35,355 bases of DNA from Acidimicrobiaceae bacterium (GCA_002712325.1 PATH01000027.1:13268-48622), one strand, 5' to 3'; shown: positions 10,279-20,994, counted from the first letter of the stretch. The notes: a model not told the origin generated them from the sequence alone. Translations and numbers: made by a program.

Positions 10279-10304
10279 TTAGATAATTGACTAGAATATT
10301 TATA

Positions 10305-10505
10305 TCAGAGCTGTGTATAACGCTCGTGAACTTCATCTGAGACTTCTCTGGATTCAGATACTAGCAAGACAGGTATGCCGTTTCGGATATCATATGCTTT
10401 TTGCAGTCTGGGGTTGTAAAGAACTTGATCTTCAGCAACATAAATAAGGTTTTTCTTGTCTTCTGGGCAGGCCAGAATTGCTAACAGTTCAGGATCTAAG
10501 CTCAT
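10305..10505 (-). CDS. Trm112 family (UPF0434) small protein
   Basis: 66 aa MSLDPELLAILACPEDKKNLIY...NPRLQKAYDIRNGIPVLL. Confidence 0.85.
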   Translation of the reverse strand: MSLDPELLAILACPEDKKNLIYVAEDQVLYNPRLQKAYDIRNGIPVLLVSESREVSDEVHERYTQL

Positions 10506-10526
10506 TGCTCAATTTTAACGGAATGT

Positions 10527-11903
10527 TTAATGATTCCCATCACCTGTATCGAAAGCAGTAATGATGTTTTCTAAGATATTCAATATTTCGTCACGTTTGC
10601 TTTGGTTTTTTGCCTCTAGATTCAGTCTGATGAGTGGTTCTGTATTGGATGGACGAAGATTGAACCACCAACTCTCGGATTTCACTGTAAGTCCGTCTAG
10701 ATAGTCAGATTCTTCATTTCGAAATTTTTGCTCAATGACTTTTAATAACTCCTCGTGATTCTGAATTCTGTAATTTACTTCACCCGTTGAGCTATAAATA
10801 TCATATAATTCGCGCAGTTCGGAGAGTTTGACCCCATTCATTGATATGTATTCAAGTACAATCAGCGCTGCGATAATGCCTGAGTCCGCTCGGAAGTTTC
10901 TTTTGAAGTAGTAGTGCCCTGAATGTTCCCCTGCAAATTCTGCGTCTGTTTCAGCCATCAACTTCTTTATGTGGGAATGACCAACTCGGCTTCGGACAGC
11001 ATTGCCACCTTCAGCAAAAATTGTTTCTTGAACAACTTGAGAACATATCAGGTTATAGATGATCGTTGCGTCAGGTTGGTGCTCAAGAATACTTTTTGCG
11101 ACAATCGCAGTTGTGACTGAGCCTGAGAGTGGCGTTCCTGTCTCGTCGATGAGAAACACTCTGTCGGCATCACCATCGAATGCGAGCCCAATATCAGCTG
11201 AGGAGTCAATGACACTTTTAATTAGGTCTTTCAAATTTTCCTGATTTAAAGGATCTGCTGGGTGGTTAGGAAAGCTTCCATCAAGTTCTTCATAAAGAAT
11301 ATTTATTTCCGATGGAATGTGTCTGAATACAGAAGGGACTATTAGACCTCCCATACCATTTGCTGTATCAGCAATTATTCTTTTATCAGCTATTGTTTCT
11401 GGATTAACGAAGCTAAGAATATGGTCAGTGAAGCCTTCTAGAAGATCAAGGTGAATTACATTACCGTTTGCTTCATTCGGGATTTTGATCTGCGTATCGC
11501 AAAGAGATTTGACGCGTTCTAGCCCAGACCCTTCACCTATTGGCACTGCATAGGCTCTACACAACTTAATTCCGTTATAGTCGGCAGGGTTGTGAGAGGC
11601 AGTAAAAATTGCCCCTGGTGAACCAAGAACACCTGAAGCGTAATAAAGCATGTCTGTCGAGCTTAAACCTAGATAGATAACATCTACGCCGAGAGATACT
11701 ATTCCCTTAATGAAATGCTCCGAAAGATCTTTTGAAGATGGACGCATATCAATTCCAACTATTATCTGAGTAATCTGTGGGTCTTCTTCCAAAAGAAAAC
11801 TTGCGAATGCCAATCCAATATTTTTACAGAGTCTCTCGTCTATCTCTTGGGGATACAATCCCCTAACGTCATAGGATTTAAAAATTGCGTCTATATCACC
11901 CAT
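10527..11903 (-). CDS. manB: Phosphomannomutase/phosphoglucomutase
   Basis: FKSYDVRGLYP, TASHNPADYNGIK (active-site Ser), LAFDGDADRVFLID, RPSNTEPLIRLNLEA. Confidence 0.92.
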   Translation of the reverse strand: MGDIDAIFKSYDVRGLYPQEIDERLCKNIGLAFASFLLEEDPQITQIIVGIDMRPSSKDLSEHFIKGIVSLGVDVIYLGLSSTDMLYYASGVLGSPGAIFTASHNPADYNGIKLCRAYAVPIGEGSGLERVKSLCDTQIKIPNEANGNVIHLDLLEGFTDHILSFVNPETIADKRIIADTANGMGGLIVPSVFRHIPSEINILYEELDGSFPNHPADPLNQENLKDLIKSVIDSSADIGLAFDGDADRVFLIDETGTPLSGSVTTAIVAKSILEHQPDATIIYNLICSQVVQETIFAEGGNAVRSRVGHSHIKKLMAETDAEFAGEHSGHYYFKRNFRADSGIIAALIVLEYISMNGVKLSELRELYDIYSSTGEVNYRIQNHEELLKVIEQKFRNEESDYLDGLTVKSESWWFNLRPSNTEPLIRLNLEAKNQSKRDEILNILENIITAFDTGDGNH

Positions 11904-11962
11904 GTATTCAAGGTAGCGAGAAGTAACACTGAGGACACAAATGAAATGAAATCATTTAGATA

Positions 11963-12784
11963 CTAGTTGAATGCGAGTAGTGACAACAGAGTCGTAGCAT
12001 TGAACCCGATATGAGCCCAGATTGCTGGAGCCAACCTTTGCGACCTTTCATAAATGAGAGCAAAGATCATACCAACTACAAATAAGGCAGGGAAGAGAAG
12101 CAACTGAAAATGAATGGCTGAAAAGATTGCAGAAGATACAATTATCGAAATCCACACGATTGATTTTTCGCTTCCTAGAGAGTCTCCCCTCTTCCTTATA
12201 GCTCCATAAAGAAGTCCCCGAAAGAAAAGTTCCTCCGCGAGCGGCGCTAATATGCCTACCGTCACGATGATAGCTATTACCCCTAGCGATGAAGTAGCTT
12301 TATCGCTCAGCTCTCTTGCTGGCTCACTTATCCGATCAGCATCAATGTCAAAGATCCATACGAAAGGGTACGTCACCGCAGGAACAACAAGAATTTGAGC
12401 AGCGACACCATAACACAAACCTCTGGGCACATCAGCCTTTTTTGACTGAAATAGAAAGTCCTTCTGCAAGTTAAACCCAAAAGTTCGTGCCGAAATAACA
12501 ACAGCCGCTATCAAAACGAGTTGCTGAGATAGGCCAACTAAAGAGACACCCCACATTGGAACGTCATCCCAATCGTTAAAATTTGTAAGTTCTAGAATAA
12601 GGCTTAGCGTTACTATTGATGCCACCAAACTCAATCCATATCCAACAATTACTTGGCCGAATCCCCACTTTCGCCAATCATTTTCAAGTCGGCCAGGTGG
12701 TGGGAAAGCATATTCTTCGAGAGGTAAATTATCTTCAGAATCTACTGTGCCAGACACATTCTGAATCCTAACCAAAACGTTCAT
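11963..12784 (-). CDS. CPBP family intramembrane metalloprotease
   Basis: Multi-TM; APLAEELFFRGLLYGAIRKR and later AIHF / HIGFNA motifs. An in-frame GTG at 12757 may be the true start. Confidence 0.85.
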   Translation of the reverse strand: MNVLVRIQNVSGTVDSEDNLPLEEYAFPPPGRLENDWRKWGFGQVIVGYGLSLVASIVTLSLILELTNFNDWDDVPMWGVSLVGLSQQLVLIAAVVISARTFGFNLQKDFLFQSKKADVPRGLCYGVAAQILVVPAVTYPFVWIFDIDADRISEPARELSDKATSSLGVIAIIVTVGILAPLAEELFFRGLLYGAIRKRGDSLGSEKSIVWISIIVSSAIFSAIHFQLLLFPALFVVGMIFALIYERSQRLAPAIWAHIGFNATTLLSLLAFN

Positions 12785-12802
12785 GCATCACATTGCATGT
12801 GA
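12782..12802. repeat. Nested inverted repeat (candidate operator) in divergent intergenic region
   Basis: CATGCATCACATTGCATGTGA contains CATGCA-N6-TGCATG and TCACAT-TGC-ATGTGA, both perfect. Confidence 0.5.
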
Positions 12803-12867
12803 CAAGAAACTCCTAACATCTCACTGTTGACTGATTTAATGGACGTGAATTCCACTACGATATATTT

Positions 12868-14817
12868 ATGAGCGAAAGCCTTCCACCAGCACCCAAAGAC
12901 ACCCAGCGAGAAGATGAGGAAACAAAAACGGTCAACCCCTGGCGAAAGAGGGTCTCATACCTTTTGGCATTAGGACTTCTAGCCCTGTTTTTTCTCCCAA
13001 ATATTCTCAATAACGATGATGCAACGGACTTACCGTATCAGGAATTCCGCATTCAAGTCTCTTCTGGACAAGTGGCGGTCGCAGAGTTCAATAACAACAC
13101 TGGAAAAATTACCTTTGAGTCGACGTCAGGAGACAAATTCAAAACGTCAGGACCGCTTGAACTCTCGAGCGATGATGAAAGACTCTTTCTTGAGAACATT
13201 GAAGACTTCAAGTTCTTTACCCCCGGCTCAAATATATGGACAGGGTTCATAATCCCTGTTCTCGGTCCGCTTGCACTTATCTTGCTCTTTTTCTATTGGC
13301 TAAATAGAAGGGCTCAAGGACAAATGGGCAACATTATGTCCATAGGCCGCTCTAAAGCGAAGGCTTACACAACTGAAAGACCTTCAACAACGTTTGACGA
13401 TGTGGCCGGCTATCAAGGAGTCAAGCAAGAAATCCAGGAAGTAGTTGACTTCCTACAAGATTCTGAAAAGTTTGCTGAAATAGGAGCACGTATACCAAAA
13501 GGCGTTCTCCTAGTTGGCCCTCCGGGCACAGGCAAAACCCTGATCGCAAGAGCTGTTGCAGGCGAGGCTGGAGTGCCGTTCTTATCTGTTACCGGAAGCG
13601 ATTTCATGGAAATGTTTGTTGGTGTTGGAGCCAGCAGAGTGAGGGACCTCTTTCAAAGTGCTCGCAAAATGGGAAGCGCTATTATCTTCATTGATGAGAT
13701 TGATTCCATTGGGCGCAAAAGAGGAGCTGGGCTCGGAGGTGGACATGATGAACGTGAGCAGACTCTGAATCAAATGTTGGCAGAGATGGATGGATTCGAG
13801 GCGACTGAGGGCATTGTGATGATGGCTGCGACTAATAGACCAGACATCTTAGACCCTGCTTTATTGCGACCTGGCCGATTCGACCGACAAGTAATAGTTT
13901 CACTTCCCGAATTAGAAGATCGTGAACAAATTCTAGAAGTTCATGCCAAAGCTAAGAAGATGGATGAGGATGTCGATCTAAGCCTGTTAGCTCGGGGAAC
14001 ACCGGGAATGAGTGGCGCAGATCTGTCTAACTTGATCAACGAAGCTGCTCTAATCGCTGTTCGTGAAGGTGATAAGAAAGTTAAGAATATGCATCTAGAG
14101 CAAGCGAGAGATCGGGTTCTCATGGGGCAAACACGAGAAGCGACGGTTCTCAATAAACATGAGCGGGAACGGGTTGCCTACCATGAGAGCGGACATGCAT
14201 TAGCCGCTGCATTGATGCCAAATGCAGACCCACTCCACAAAGTCTCAATTATTCCACGCGGTATGGCCTTGGGAGTAACCATGACCTTACCTGAAGAAGA
14301 TAGGTATCTACTTCAGAAAAGCTACGTGAAAGACGAATTGGTAAAAATGCTCGGAGGACGAGTCGCCGAGGATATCGTATTTGGCGAGGTATCAAGCGGA
14401 GCTGCAGATGACTTAGCGCGAGCGACCGACATGGCAAGAAGAATGGTGCGCGAGTGGGGTATGAGTGAACGGGTCGGACCAATGGCTTGGCGATCCCAAG
14501 AACAAGTATTTCTTGGTGAAGATATGGGTCGTGGAAGAGATTATTCTGACGACATGGCTAATCTCATAGATGAGGAAATTGAGTCAATTCTCCGGGAAGC
14601 TGAAAAACGGTGCCAAGACCTAATCAATGAAAATCGCGAGGGACTGGACGCTCTTGCACAATCACTTCTTATAAAGGAAACCTTAGACAGCAGCGATGTT
14701 CACTCTCTTTTGGGAATTTCAAAAGAAACTAAAGACCATGACGATGACTTAAATCCTTCAGAGGCAAATGCCGAAATACCTGCACTCCAGAAATTCAGCA
14801 AACCTGAAAACCTATAA
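12868..14817 (+). CDS. ftsH: ATP-dependent zinc metalloprotease FtsH
   Basis: [25 protein letters not shown]-type [27 protein letters not shown] zinc site, two N-terminal TMs. Confidence 0.95.
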   Translation: MSESLPPAPKDTQREDEETKTVNPWRKRVSYLLALGLLALFFLPNILNNDDATDLPYQEFRIQVSSGQVAVAEFNNNTGKITFESTSGDKFKTSGPLELSSDDERLFLENIEDFKFFTPGSNIWTGFIIPVLGPLALILLFFYWLNRRAQGQMGNIMSIGRSKAKAYTTERPSTTFDDVAGYQGVKQEIQEVVDFLQDSEKFAEIGARIPKGVLLVGPPGTGKTLIARAVAGEAGVPFLSVTGSDFMEMFVGVGASRVRDLFQSARKMGSAIIFIDEIDSIGRKRGAGLGGGHDEREQTLNQMLAEMDGFEATEGIVMMAATNRPDILDPALLRPGRFDRQVIVSLPELEDREQILEVHAKAKKMDEDVDLSLLARGTPGMSGADLSNLINEAALIAVREGDKKVKNMHLEQARDRVLMGQTREATVLNKHERERVAYHESGHALAAALMPNADPLHKVSIIPRGMALGVTMTLPEEDRYLLQKSYVKDELVKMLGGRVAEDIVFGEVSSGAADDLARATDMARRMVREWGMSERVGPMAWRSQEQVFLGEDMGRGRDYSDDMANLIDEEIESILREAEKRCQDLINENREGLDALAQSLLIKETLDSSDVHSLLGISKETKDHDDDLNPSEANAEIPALQKFSKPENL

Positions 14818-14827
14818 TTAAAAGAGA

Positions 14828-15277
14828 ATGGTACTCACTATCATCCTTATATTAGTAATTGGGGTAACTGCTTTCAGTGTTTCAGCTTTAGCTAATCGAA
14901 GGAAACCAGACAGTCCCTCTGTACCTAGATCGATACTCCCTTATCAGCTAGACCGATCAGACTTCAGTGAACCGGATATTGAATGGATTTTCGTTTTATT
15001 TACATCCGAGACCTGCGATGCATGTGATTTAGTCGTGAATGAAGTTTCTAAAATTTCCTTATCTAACGTTGTAGTTCAAAATATTGATTTCGCCGTTAAT
15101 AAATCATTGCACGCTAGATACGAAATTGATTCCGTGCCTATTCTACTCTTGGCCGACCGACAGGGAATCGTTCAGTGGTCCTTCGCTGGTGTCCCACCCT
15201 CTATCGCAATATCTGAAGCGTTAGTGAACCTGAATATTATTCCACCCGAGAGCGGACAGAGCGTAAAGATCAACTAA
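14828..15277 (+). CDS. Membrane-anchored thioredoxin-fold protein with CDAC site
   Basis: N-terminal TM; FVLFTSETCDACDLVVNEV and downstream cis-Pro-like VPILLLADRQGIVQWSFAGV. Confidence 0.65.
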   Translation: MVLTIILILVIGVTAFSVSALANRRKPDSPSVPRSILPYQLDRSDFSEPDIEWIFVLFTSETCDACDLVVNEVSKISLSNVVVQNIDFAVNKSLHARYEIDSVPILLLADRQGIVQWSFAGVPPSIAISEALVNLNIIPPESGQSVKIN

Positions 15278-16818
15278 TCAAATTCCGGTGGCGATACAGA
15301 CAGGTCTGATACGCTATCTGCAACTGGAGAAACATTTCCCCAGTCTCCAGAACCTTCTGCTCCCAAAAATCTTTCAACGCTGACTGGCTCGGTAGATACT
15401 ATTCTCAGAATAGAATCTTGTGGGACACCTAACTGCTGAAGGTCAATTATCTTTCTAGACTTCGCTGAAACTTCTATTATTTGTGAGGAGAAGATATTAC
15501 CATTTGAAAGGGCTTCAATTTCAAGTAGGGTCAGGCGATCGGAAGCTGGATTAACTATAGCTACTCTTCCTAAAGGTTCTTTTAAAAGGAAGTAATGTTC
15601 TTGCCCTGAGATATCAACCCCTGGGTTATAACCCGAGCTTAAATTCCCTGCGGAAGTAGTTAAAAGAACCCTCTCAGAAGCAACAAGTACACCGTTAGTA
15701 CTGCGAACAACAACCCAATAAGGGATACCTTTCGCAATTCGAGTTGAAGCATCAATGGCGGAGGAGTCTCCCCCTTCCCCATCTAATGAAAAATTGACGT
15801 CTCGTGAACTTGCTGCGGGTATAGATACCGATATTGGTTCGATATAACCAATATCAGATACATCAGGAATAATTTCGACATCTACAACAGCTACTTCTGT
15901 CTCTGAAGGGTTGAATATAGTGACTGAAACCTGAACGGCTGACTCCATCCCTCCTGGAAATACCCAAAGGTCATTTAAACTTGGCGACCCAACTTCGACA
16001 TCTAAGCCATTAGGGGCTATTTCATCTCCGAACATAACAAGGCGTTCTGCAACGATTCGTCCGGTTCTGGCAGTAATTTGAGTGCTGATAGTTTCTGCTA
16101 GTGTGACTACTGATGTTACATCGATAGGCAGCAAAGATTGAGGGGGCACAACCAGCCCATTATAAGAATCTGGGCGACGAGTTCTCCCATCAGCTGCAAA
16201 CGTAATGTCTAATACCGCGCTATCAGGGTAGGGGTTAAAGAGAAAGATCATTTCACGCGTTTCTGTTCTTGTCGTCCCAGCAGCGAAGCTCCATTCAGGC
16301 GATGTAGTTGATGCACACGGTGATTGCGCTAAACCCAAGGGACCGGTGAGTCTATGTTCAACTATTAAATTCCCCAAATTTGACTGGATCAAAGCTGCAG
16401 CATAGTCGCCCGAAACGCCATCAATCTCTGCCAGTTTAACCGAAGTCACTGTTCGTGGGGGCAATGGAAACTCCTCTTGGATCACAGGAAGCTGGTATAT
16501 ATCCTGCACCGTGTCTCCTGATCCATCAGTCAAATTTTGCTGACCGGAAGCGAGGACAGAAACTACAGAAATAAGAACAGATGACTCAGTGTTAGAGGGA
16601 TTCCCTAGAAGAAGTTCGTGATTCGCTAGGCTAGCATCACCTACACTTCCGGCTACGCAATACCAGGTTGAGGAAAGATTCTTGATATCCCCAATTAGCG
16701 ACGGTTGATTTTTCTGAAGAACTGCATCTGAGGCAACCTCATCATCAGGCTGAATGATCAAGGAAGCGCTTAGTAGTAATGCGAATATTAATATTGCTGG
16801 CCAGCGCGTGACTTTCAT
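15274..16818 (-). CDS. Secreted/membrane-anchored DUF5719-like protein
   Basis: 514 aa, N-terminal signal/TM, beta-rich repeat-like ectodomain (NPSETEVAVVDVEI...); position directly after a large GT2 gene as in actinobacteria. Family name is from recall only. Confidence 0.55.
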   Translation of the reverse strand: MKVTRWPAILIFALLLSASLIIQPDDEVASDAVLQKNQPSLIGDIKNLSSTWYCVAGSVGDASLANHELLLGNPSNTESSVLISVVSVLASGQQNLTDGSGDTVQDIYQLPVIQEEFPLPPRTVTSVKLAEIDGVSGDYAAALIQSNLGNLIVEHRLTGPLGLAQSPCASTTSPEWSFAAGTTRTETREMIFLFNPYPDSAVLDITFAADGRTRRPDSYNGLVVPPQSLLPIDVTSVVTLAETISTQITARTGRIVAERLVMFGDEIAPNGLDVEVGSPSLNDLWVFPGGMESAVQVSVTIFNPSETEVAVVDVEIIPDVSDIGYIEPISVSIPAASSRDVNFSLDGEGGDSSAIDASTRIAKGIPYWVVVRSTNGVLVASERVLLTTSAGNLSSGYNPGVDISGQEHYFLLKEPLGRVAIVNPASDRLTLLEIEALSNGNIFSSQIIEVSAKSRKIIDLQQLGVPQDSILRIVSTEPVSVERFLGAEGSGDWGNVSPVADSVSDLSVSPPEFD

Positions 16819-19800
16819 CTTCCATCCACTTTCACTTCAGACATAGTTCGAGCAAGCGCTATAAAAGCAATCGACCAGAGTATAACTTGAAGAGCAACTG
16901 CAGTCTTTTGAGAATTGCTCGTGTTATATCTTAGCTCTACTGTCCCCTTGCTTTTTGGCGAAAATCCTGTTGCCCAATCAAGAGCGATTTCTGGTTCAAC
17001 AGTAGCATTGTTAACTTCGAGTTCCCATTGCTTTGAGAAGGGGAACGCTAAATATATTTCTTGATTGATCTCAATGACGCCCTGATATTTCTTCATGTCG
17101 TCCCCAACTGGTTGTAGGGCATCAAGGAACGGGCTCTCGGAGGTTGAGGCATAGTTTGATAGTGCACGTTTTACGGTGCTTCCCTCATCCGCTATAACTC
17201 CAAAGCCTACAGAAGATAAATTCTGGTAGCGGGTAATGCCGGGAGCAACGTCTATCTTTAATAGATCTAATTGACGGGATAGGGAAAGTTTGAATCTCTC
17301 CTCTATCTGGAAACTCCGACTGGTGGATGGAAGAGGCACTAAGCGTTCGAGAAGGATAATATCAGTAATCCCAAATTGCGATAACAGAATCCCGAGATTT
17401 GACGTTCCATTATTTCTAGCAAGGTCCAAAGACTCCTTCAACAAATCGTCAATATTGCTCTTGGGAGGTTGCCAACGATTTTCAAAGGAAGATGCCAAAT
17501 CACCAGTCACGATGATCGAGAGGTCATCGGTAAATTTCTCGCCTGACTCAGGAAGTAAATCACTGTTACTAATCCATAAGACTTTACTATTAGCGTCTTC
17601 ATCGTAGGAAAGGACATCATTTAATTCATCGTCTGGCATTCCCCAATCCCCAGAGAATGTTAAACCGAGAAATGGCAAAATCGTCATAGTAATTGCCACG
17701 ATTGCGGTCAACGGAACCATTTGCCTCCAACCAAACTTGAATGTTTGAAGATCTCGTTGAAGCGCTCCGGCGCCCATCGCACCTGCAATAGCAAGCCCCA
17801 GTACTCCTGGTATCAATAGAATTTCTGCTTGAGGAAACGAAACCGGAACGTATTCCATCTCCTCAACCCACACCATACCTATCCCAGCCAAATAGAAGGT
17901 CCAACCACGCACTGCCCACCCCCATCTCTCTCCCTTAGCGATAAGAAGAGGGACAGCGGCAACAGCTGGAAACCCCCAACCTAAAATGGAATTTCCAGCT
18001 AGGTCAGGGTTTAAAGTCAGAGCTTTCAGGACAGTAATTGTTTCCGTATTTGGAGTCCTGTTATCCAAAATAGCTTCTAACGATGGATTATAGATAAATG
18101 CATCAAGTAGCCACGGAAGATTCAATGCCAGAGCAAAAAGGCAACTTACCATAGTCACTATGACAAGACGAAGAGCCTTTATAGCTGTTCCAGCGACCAG
18201 CGAGCCTACAAGAACTAATAATGAAACGGCGATCATAGACAAGACCGATACCGGAGAGAGAGAAACAACAACGCCTACGAAGATGCCTAAAGTCAAAACC
18301 TCTCTAAAAAAGTCTGAAGCGATAACATTGGGTCCGATTTCGCCGCCAGACTTCCCCAGAGGAGAAGACTTTCCTGCGCGGCTAATCAGTGTGAGGACCC
18401 AGGGTAAAGAACCATATAGGATAAGCGCATCCCAATTCCCTACACTTAGCGCATAGTACGAAACGGGGCTCACTAGGTATATAGTCGCTCCGGCGACTTT
18501 TATGTATGGCGAGCCAAATGGCTTTAGGAAGAACCAGATACCCAATACCCCGATCGGGATCATCCCAAGAGTAAGGACTGTTCTCAATAAACCCATGAAG
18601 CCGAAGAATATGATTCCTAGAAAACCAATTAAGCTCATAGCATTCGGCATCGCTCCCTCGTATCCAAGTCCAGTTACCCAGTAACCAGAAGCCCAGAGGT
18701 CAAATATTTCTGTTGGCCCCTTATCAAATAAAACCAACTCACCAATTGCAGGCACTTTTCGAGTAAGTAAATGCCTACTGCCAAAGACGAACAAGATTAT
18801 AGAAATAAAGGAAAAGGCTACAGAAACTTTGGATGGGCCATTCCGAAGATCGTTAATCCAAATGCGTAGCCGACCACTTGACTCTAGTTTGGCATTTTCA
18901 TAGGTATTGAGAGATGAAAAGGCTCTTTGGAAAGGTAATGAATTTATTTTGAGAGACGCAAGTTCTGAGTCCGTTACACGTCTTAATTCATTAATTTTTT
19001 TTCGCTTTTGAAGCAAGGATTTTAAGTTAAGAAGATTCCACGACCAGGAATCACAAAGTATTCCTAGATTGGAAAGACGACCTCGAACCAGTCCTAAAAT
19101 TCCTTTTGTTATTGAGACTAAAAGATTTAGAAGCAGCACAGGGAGAACTTTGACTTTTCCGTAGTTACTGAGAATTGCCCTAAGCCGATGTCGTTCAATC
19201 AACCTGTTCCTGCTCGGATTCGCTTGGTATTCTCCACTTTCAGCTCTGTGGCGGGCTACTGCTCCAGGCACTACCATGACTTTCCCACCTGCAATTTGAG
19301 CTCTCCAGCAGAAATCAAGATCTTCTCCAAACATACCCATTGCCTCATCAAAGCCGTCAAGAGCTTTAAAGAGGTCCGCCCGAACCAAAAGTGCGGTATT
19401 AGATACAGCAAATACCTGTTCAACTGAATCAAATTGTTCTTGATCAATTTCCCCTGCCTCAACTCTCTGCACAGGCACGGCGAATCTGTTCATGCCCTTC
19501 CCAACATCCAAGAGCTCGTTGGGACGATCCCAATTCACTACTTTGGGACCCACTACTGCAGCATTTGAACGGTATGACTCTTCAACCAGTAGTCGCAAGG
19601 CATCAGGAGCTAAAGCTACGTCGTGGTGACAAAATAAATAGAATGCTGGCTCATCTGAACTATTCATCACCTCATTAAAATTGGCTCCAAGTCCTGCTTC
19701 AGGGTCTACTTGGAGTATGTCGGCATCAGGAAAGTATTGACTGACTATTGGTTCCGCCCATTCCGTTTGCCCTGTCACAAGAACGATAAGTTGCTTATCT

Positions 19801-19943
19801 AAATAATTCAGGTTCGCGAAAGAAGCTACTGATTCTTTAAACCATTCATTTTCCTTATGCGCTACTACGACAATTCGGACAGGGGGAAACGCAAAAACCT
19901 CCTCATTAAGCTCTATTTCGTCACTTTTACGCAAATCTTCCAC
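16815..19943 (-). CDS. Large glycosyltransferase family 2 fused to polytopic membrane region (1042 aa)
   Basis: N-terminal PVRIVVVAHKENEWFKESVASFANLNYLDKQLIVL, DVALAPDALRLL, GMFGEDLDFCWRAQIAGGKVMVVP; multiple TMs; GTG start. Confidence 0.85.
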   Translation of the reverse strand: MEDLRKSDEIELNEEVFAFPPVRIVVVAHKENEWFKESVASFANLNYLDKQLIVLVTGQTEWAEPIVSQYFPDADILQVDPEAGLGANFNEVMNSSDEPAFYLFCHHDVALAPDALRLLVEESYRSNAAVVGPKVVNWDRPNELLDVGKGMNRFAVPVQRVEAGEIDQEQFDSVEQVFAVSNTALLVRADLFKALDGFDEAMGMFGEDLDFCWRAQIAGGKVMVVPGAVARHRAESGEYQANPSRNRLIERHRLRAILSNYGKVKVLPVLLLNLLVSITKGILGLVRGRLSNLGILCDSWSWNLLNLKSLLQKRKKINELRRVTDSELASLKINSLPFQRAFSSLNTYENAKLESSGRLRIWINDLRNGPSKVSVAFSFISIILFVFGSRHLLTRKVPAIGELVLFDKGPTEIFDLWASGYWVTGLGYEGAMPNAMSLIGFLGIIFFGFMGLLRTVLTLGMIPIGVLGIWFFLKPFGSPYIKVAGATIYLVSPVSYYALSVGNWDALILYGSLPWVLTLISRAGKSSPLGKSGGEIGPNVIASDFFREVLTLGIFVGVVVSLSPVSVLSMIAVSLLVLVGSLVAGTAIKALRLVIVTMVSCLFALALNLPWLLDAFIYNPSLEAILDNRTPNTETITVLKALTLNPDLAGNSILGWGFPAVAAVPLLIAKGERWGWAVRGWTFYLAGIGMVWVEEMEYVPVSFPQAEILLIPGVLGLAIAGAMGAGALQRDLQTFKFGWRQMVPLTAIVAITMTILPFLGLTFSGDWGMPDDELNDVLSYDEDANSKVLWISNSDLLPESGEKFTDDLSIIVTGDLASSFENRWQPPKSNIDDLLKESLDLARNNGTSNLGILLSQFGITDIILLERLVPLPSTSRSFQIEERFKLSLSRQLDLLKIDVAPGITRYQNLSSVGFGVIADEGSTVKRALSNYASTSESPFLDALQPVGDDMKKYQGVIEINQEIYLAFPFSKQWELEVNNATVEPEIALDWATGFSPKSKGTVELRYNTSNSQKTAVALQVILWSIAFIALARTMSEVKVDGR

Positions 19944-20085
19944 TGTGGCGAAGAATAATCCCGAATTCCCTATTTCTCATGTACCCCAATAAGTATCTGC
20001 AAGATAAATAACTCACCTTTAGAACTCTTCGATAGTGACCCCTTCATCGCAGCAGTACAATTAATAGTAATTAGTAAGGGAAATA

Positions 20086-20994
20086 ATGAAAGCTCTAATA
20101 ACTGGATCTGGGGGATTTGTTGGTCAACATTTAGCCGAGCATCTTTCTGACCAGGGAGATCAGGTTATCTGTTCTGATCTTTCCCTTGGGGGGCCAGACT
20201 TGTTGGACCCCGCTGGCATGGCCGATCTAATTTCAGAAATTCAACCTGAGTTTGTTTATCACCTTGCTGGACAAGCAGATGTCAAAGCCTCTTGGGAAGA
20301 TCCACTTAAAACTTTTCGTGTTAACGCTGAAGGCACCCTGAACTTACTTCGTGCATGCCAAATATCTAGTGTAAAGAAGGTACTTTGTGTATCAAGCGCA
20401 GAGGTTTATGGCTCGGTTAAAGAGTCTGAGTTGCCGATAACTGAAGAGCACGCAATTACCCCATTAAACCCTTACGCGACAAGTAAAGCCGCTGCAGAGT
20501 TACTATGCCAGCAAATGAATTCGCGCAATTTAGAAATCATGATGGCAAGATCATTTAATCACTTTGGACCTGGGCAAAAGGAAAATTATGTTGTCGCCGC
20601 ATTAGCCAAACGCATGCTTTTAGCTCGACAAATCGGACATTCAGAGATCACAGTTGGAAATCTTGCAGCGATACGAGACTTCACAGATGTTCGAGATGTT
20701 GTAAGAGCTTATAGATTAATTCTCACTAAGGGCGAAGGAGGTAATGTCTATAATGTATGCTCTGGAACTGGTAGAAAGATTTTAGATTTAGCCACTGCGC
20801 TTTTAAGTCGAATTGATTTTGAACTCGAACTCAAAATAGACCCTAAGCTCCATAGGCCGTCTGATACACCTGTATTAGTCGGAGACTACTCAAAGCTTCA
20901 TAAGCAAACTAGCTGGGAACCCCATATAGAATTTGAGCAAACCATTGAAGACACAATCAAGTCAACAAAAGCTCTAATAACTGAGGAAAGATAA
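20086..20994 (+). CDS. NAD-dependent epimerase/dehydratase, GDP-4-keto-6-deoxy-D-mannose reductase-like
   Basis: GSGGFVGQHLAEHL Rossmann motif, YATSKAAAE, ARSFNHFGPGQ; adjacent to gmd; SD AAGGG. Confidence 0.8.
   Translation: MKALITGSGGFVGQHLAEHLSDQGDQVICSDLSLGGPDLLDPAGMADLISEIQPEFVYHLAGQADVKASWEDPLKTFRVNAEGTLNLLRACQISSVKKVLCVSSAEVYGSVKESELPITEEHAITPLNPYATSKAAAELLCQQMNSRNLEIMMARSFNHFGPGQKENYVVAALAKRMLLARQIGHSEITVGNLAAIRDFTDVRDVVRAYRLILTKGEGGNVYNVCSGTGRKILDLATALLSRIDFELELKIDPKLHRPSDTPVLVGDYSKLHKQTSWEPHIEFEQTIEDTIKSTKALITEER

Noticed and set aside
10185-10300. Canonical SAH riboswitch upstream of ahcY
   Set aside because: I could not find the GAGGAGCGCUGC-type core with its GCGCUC pairing partner; the pseudoknot present has different helices and loop distribution, so it was reported as a candidate of unknown class.
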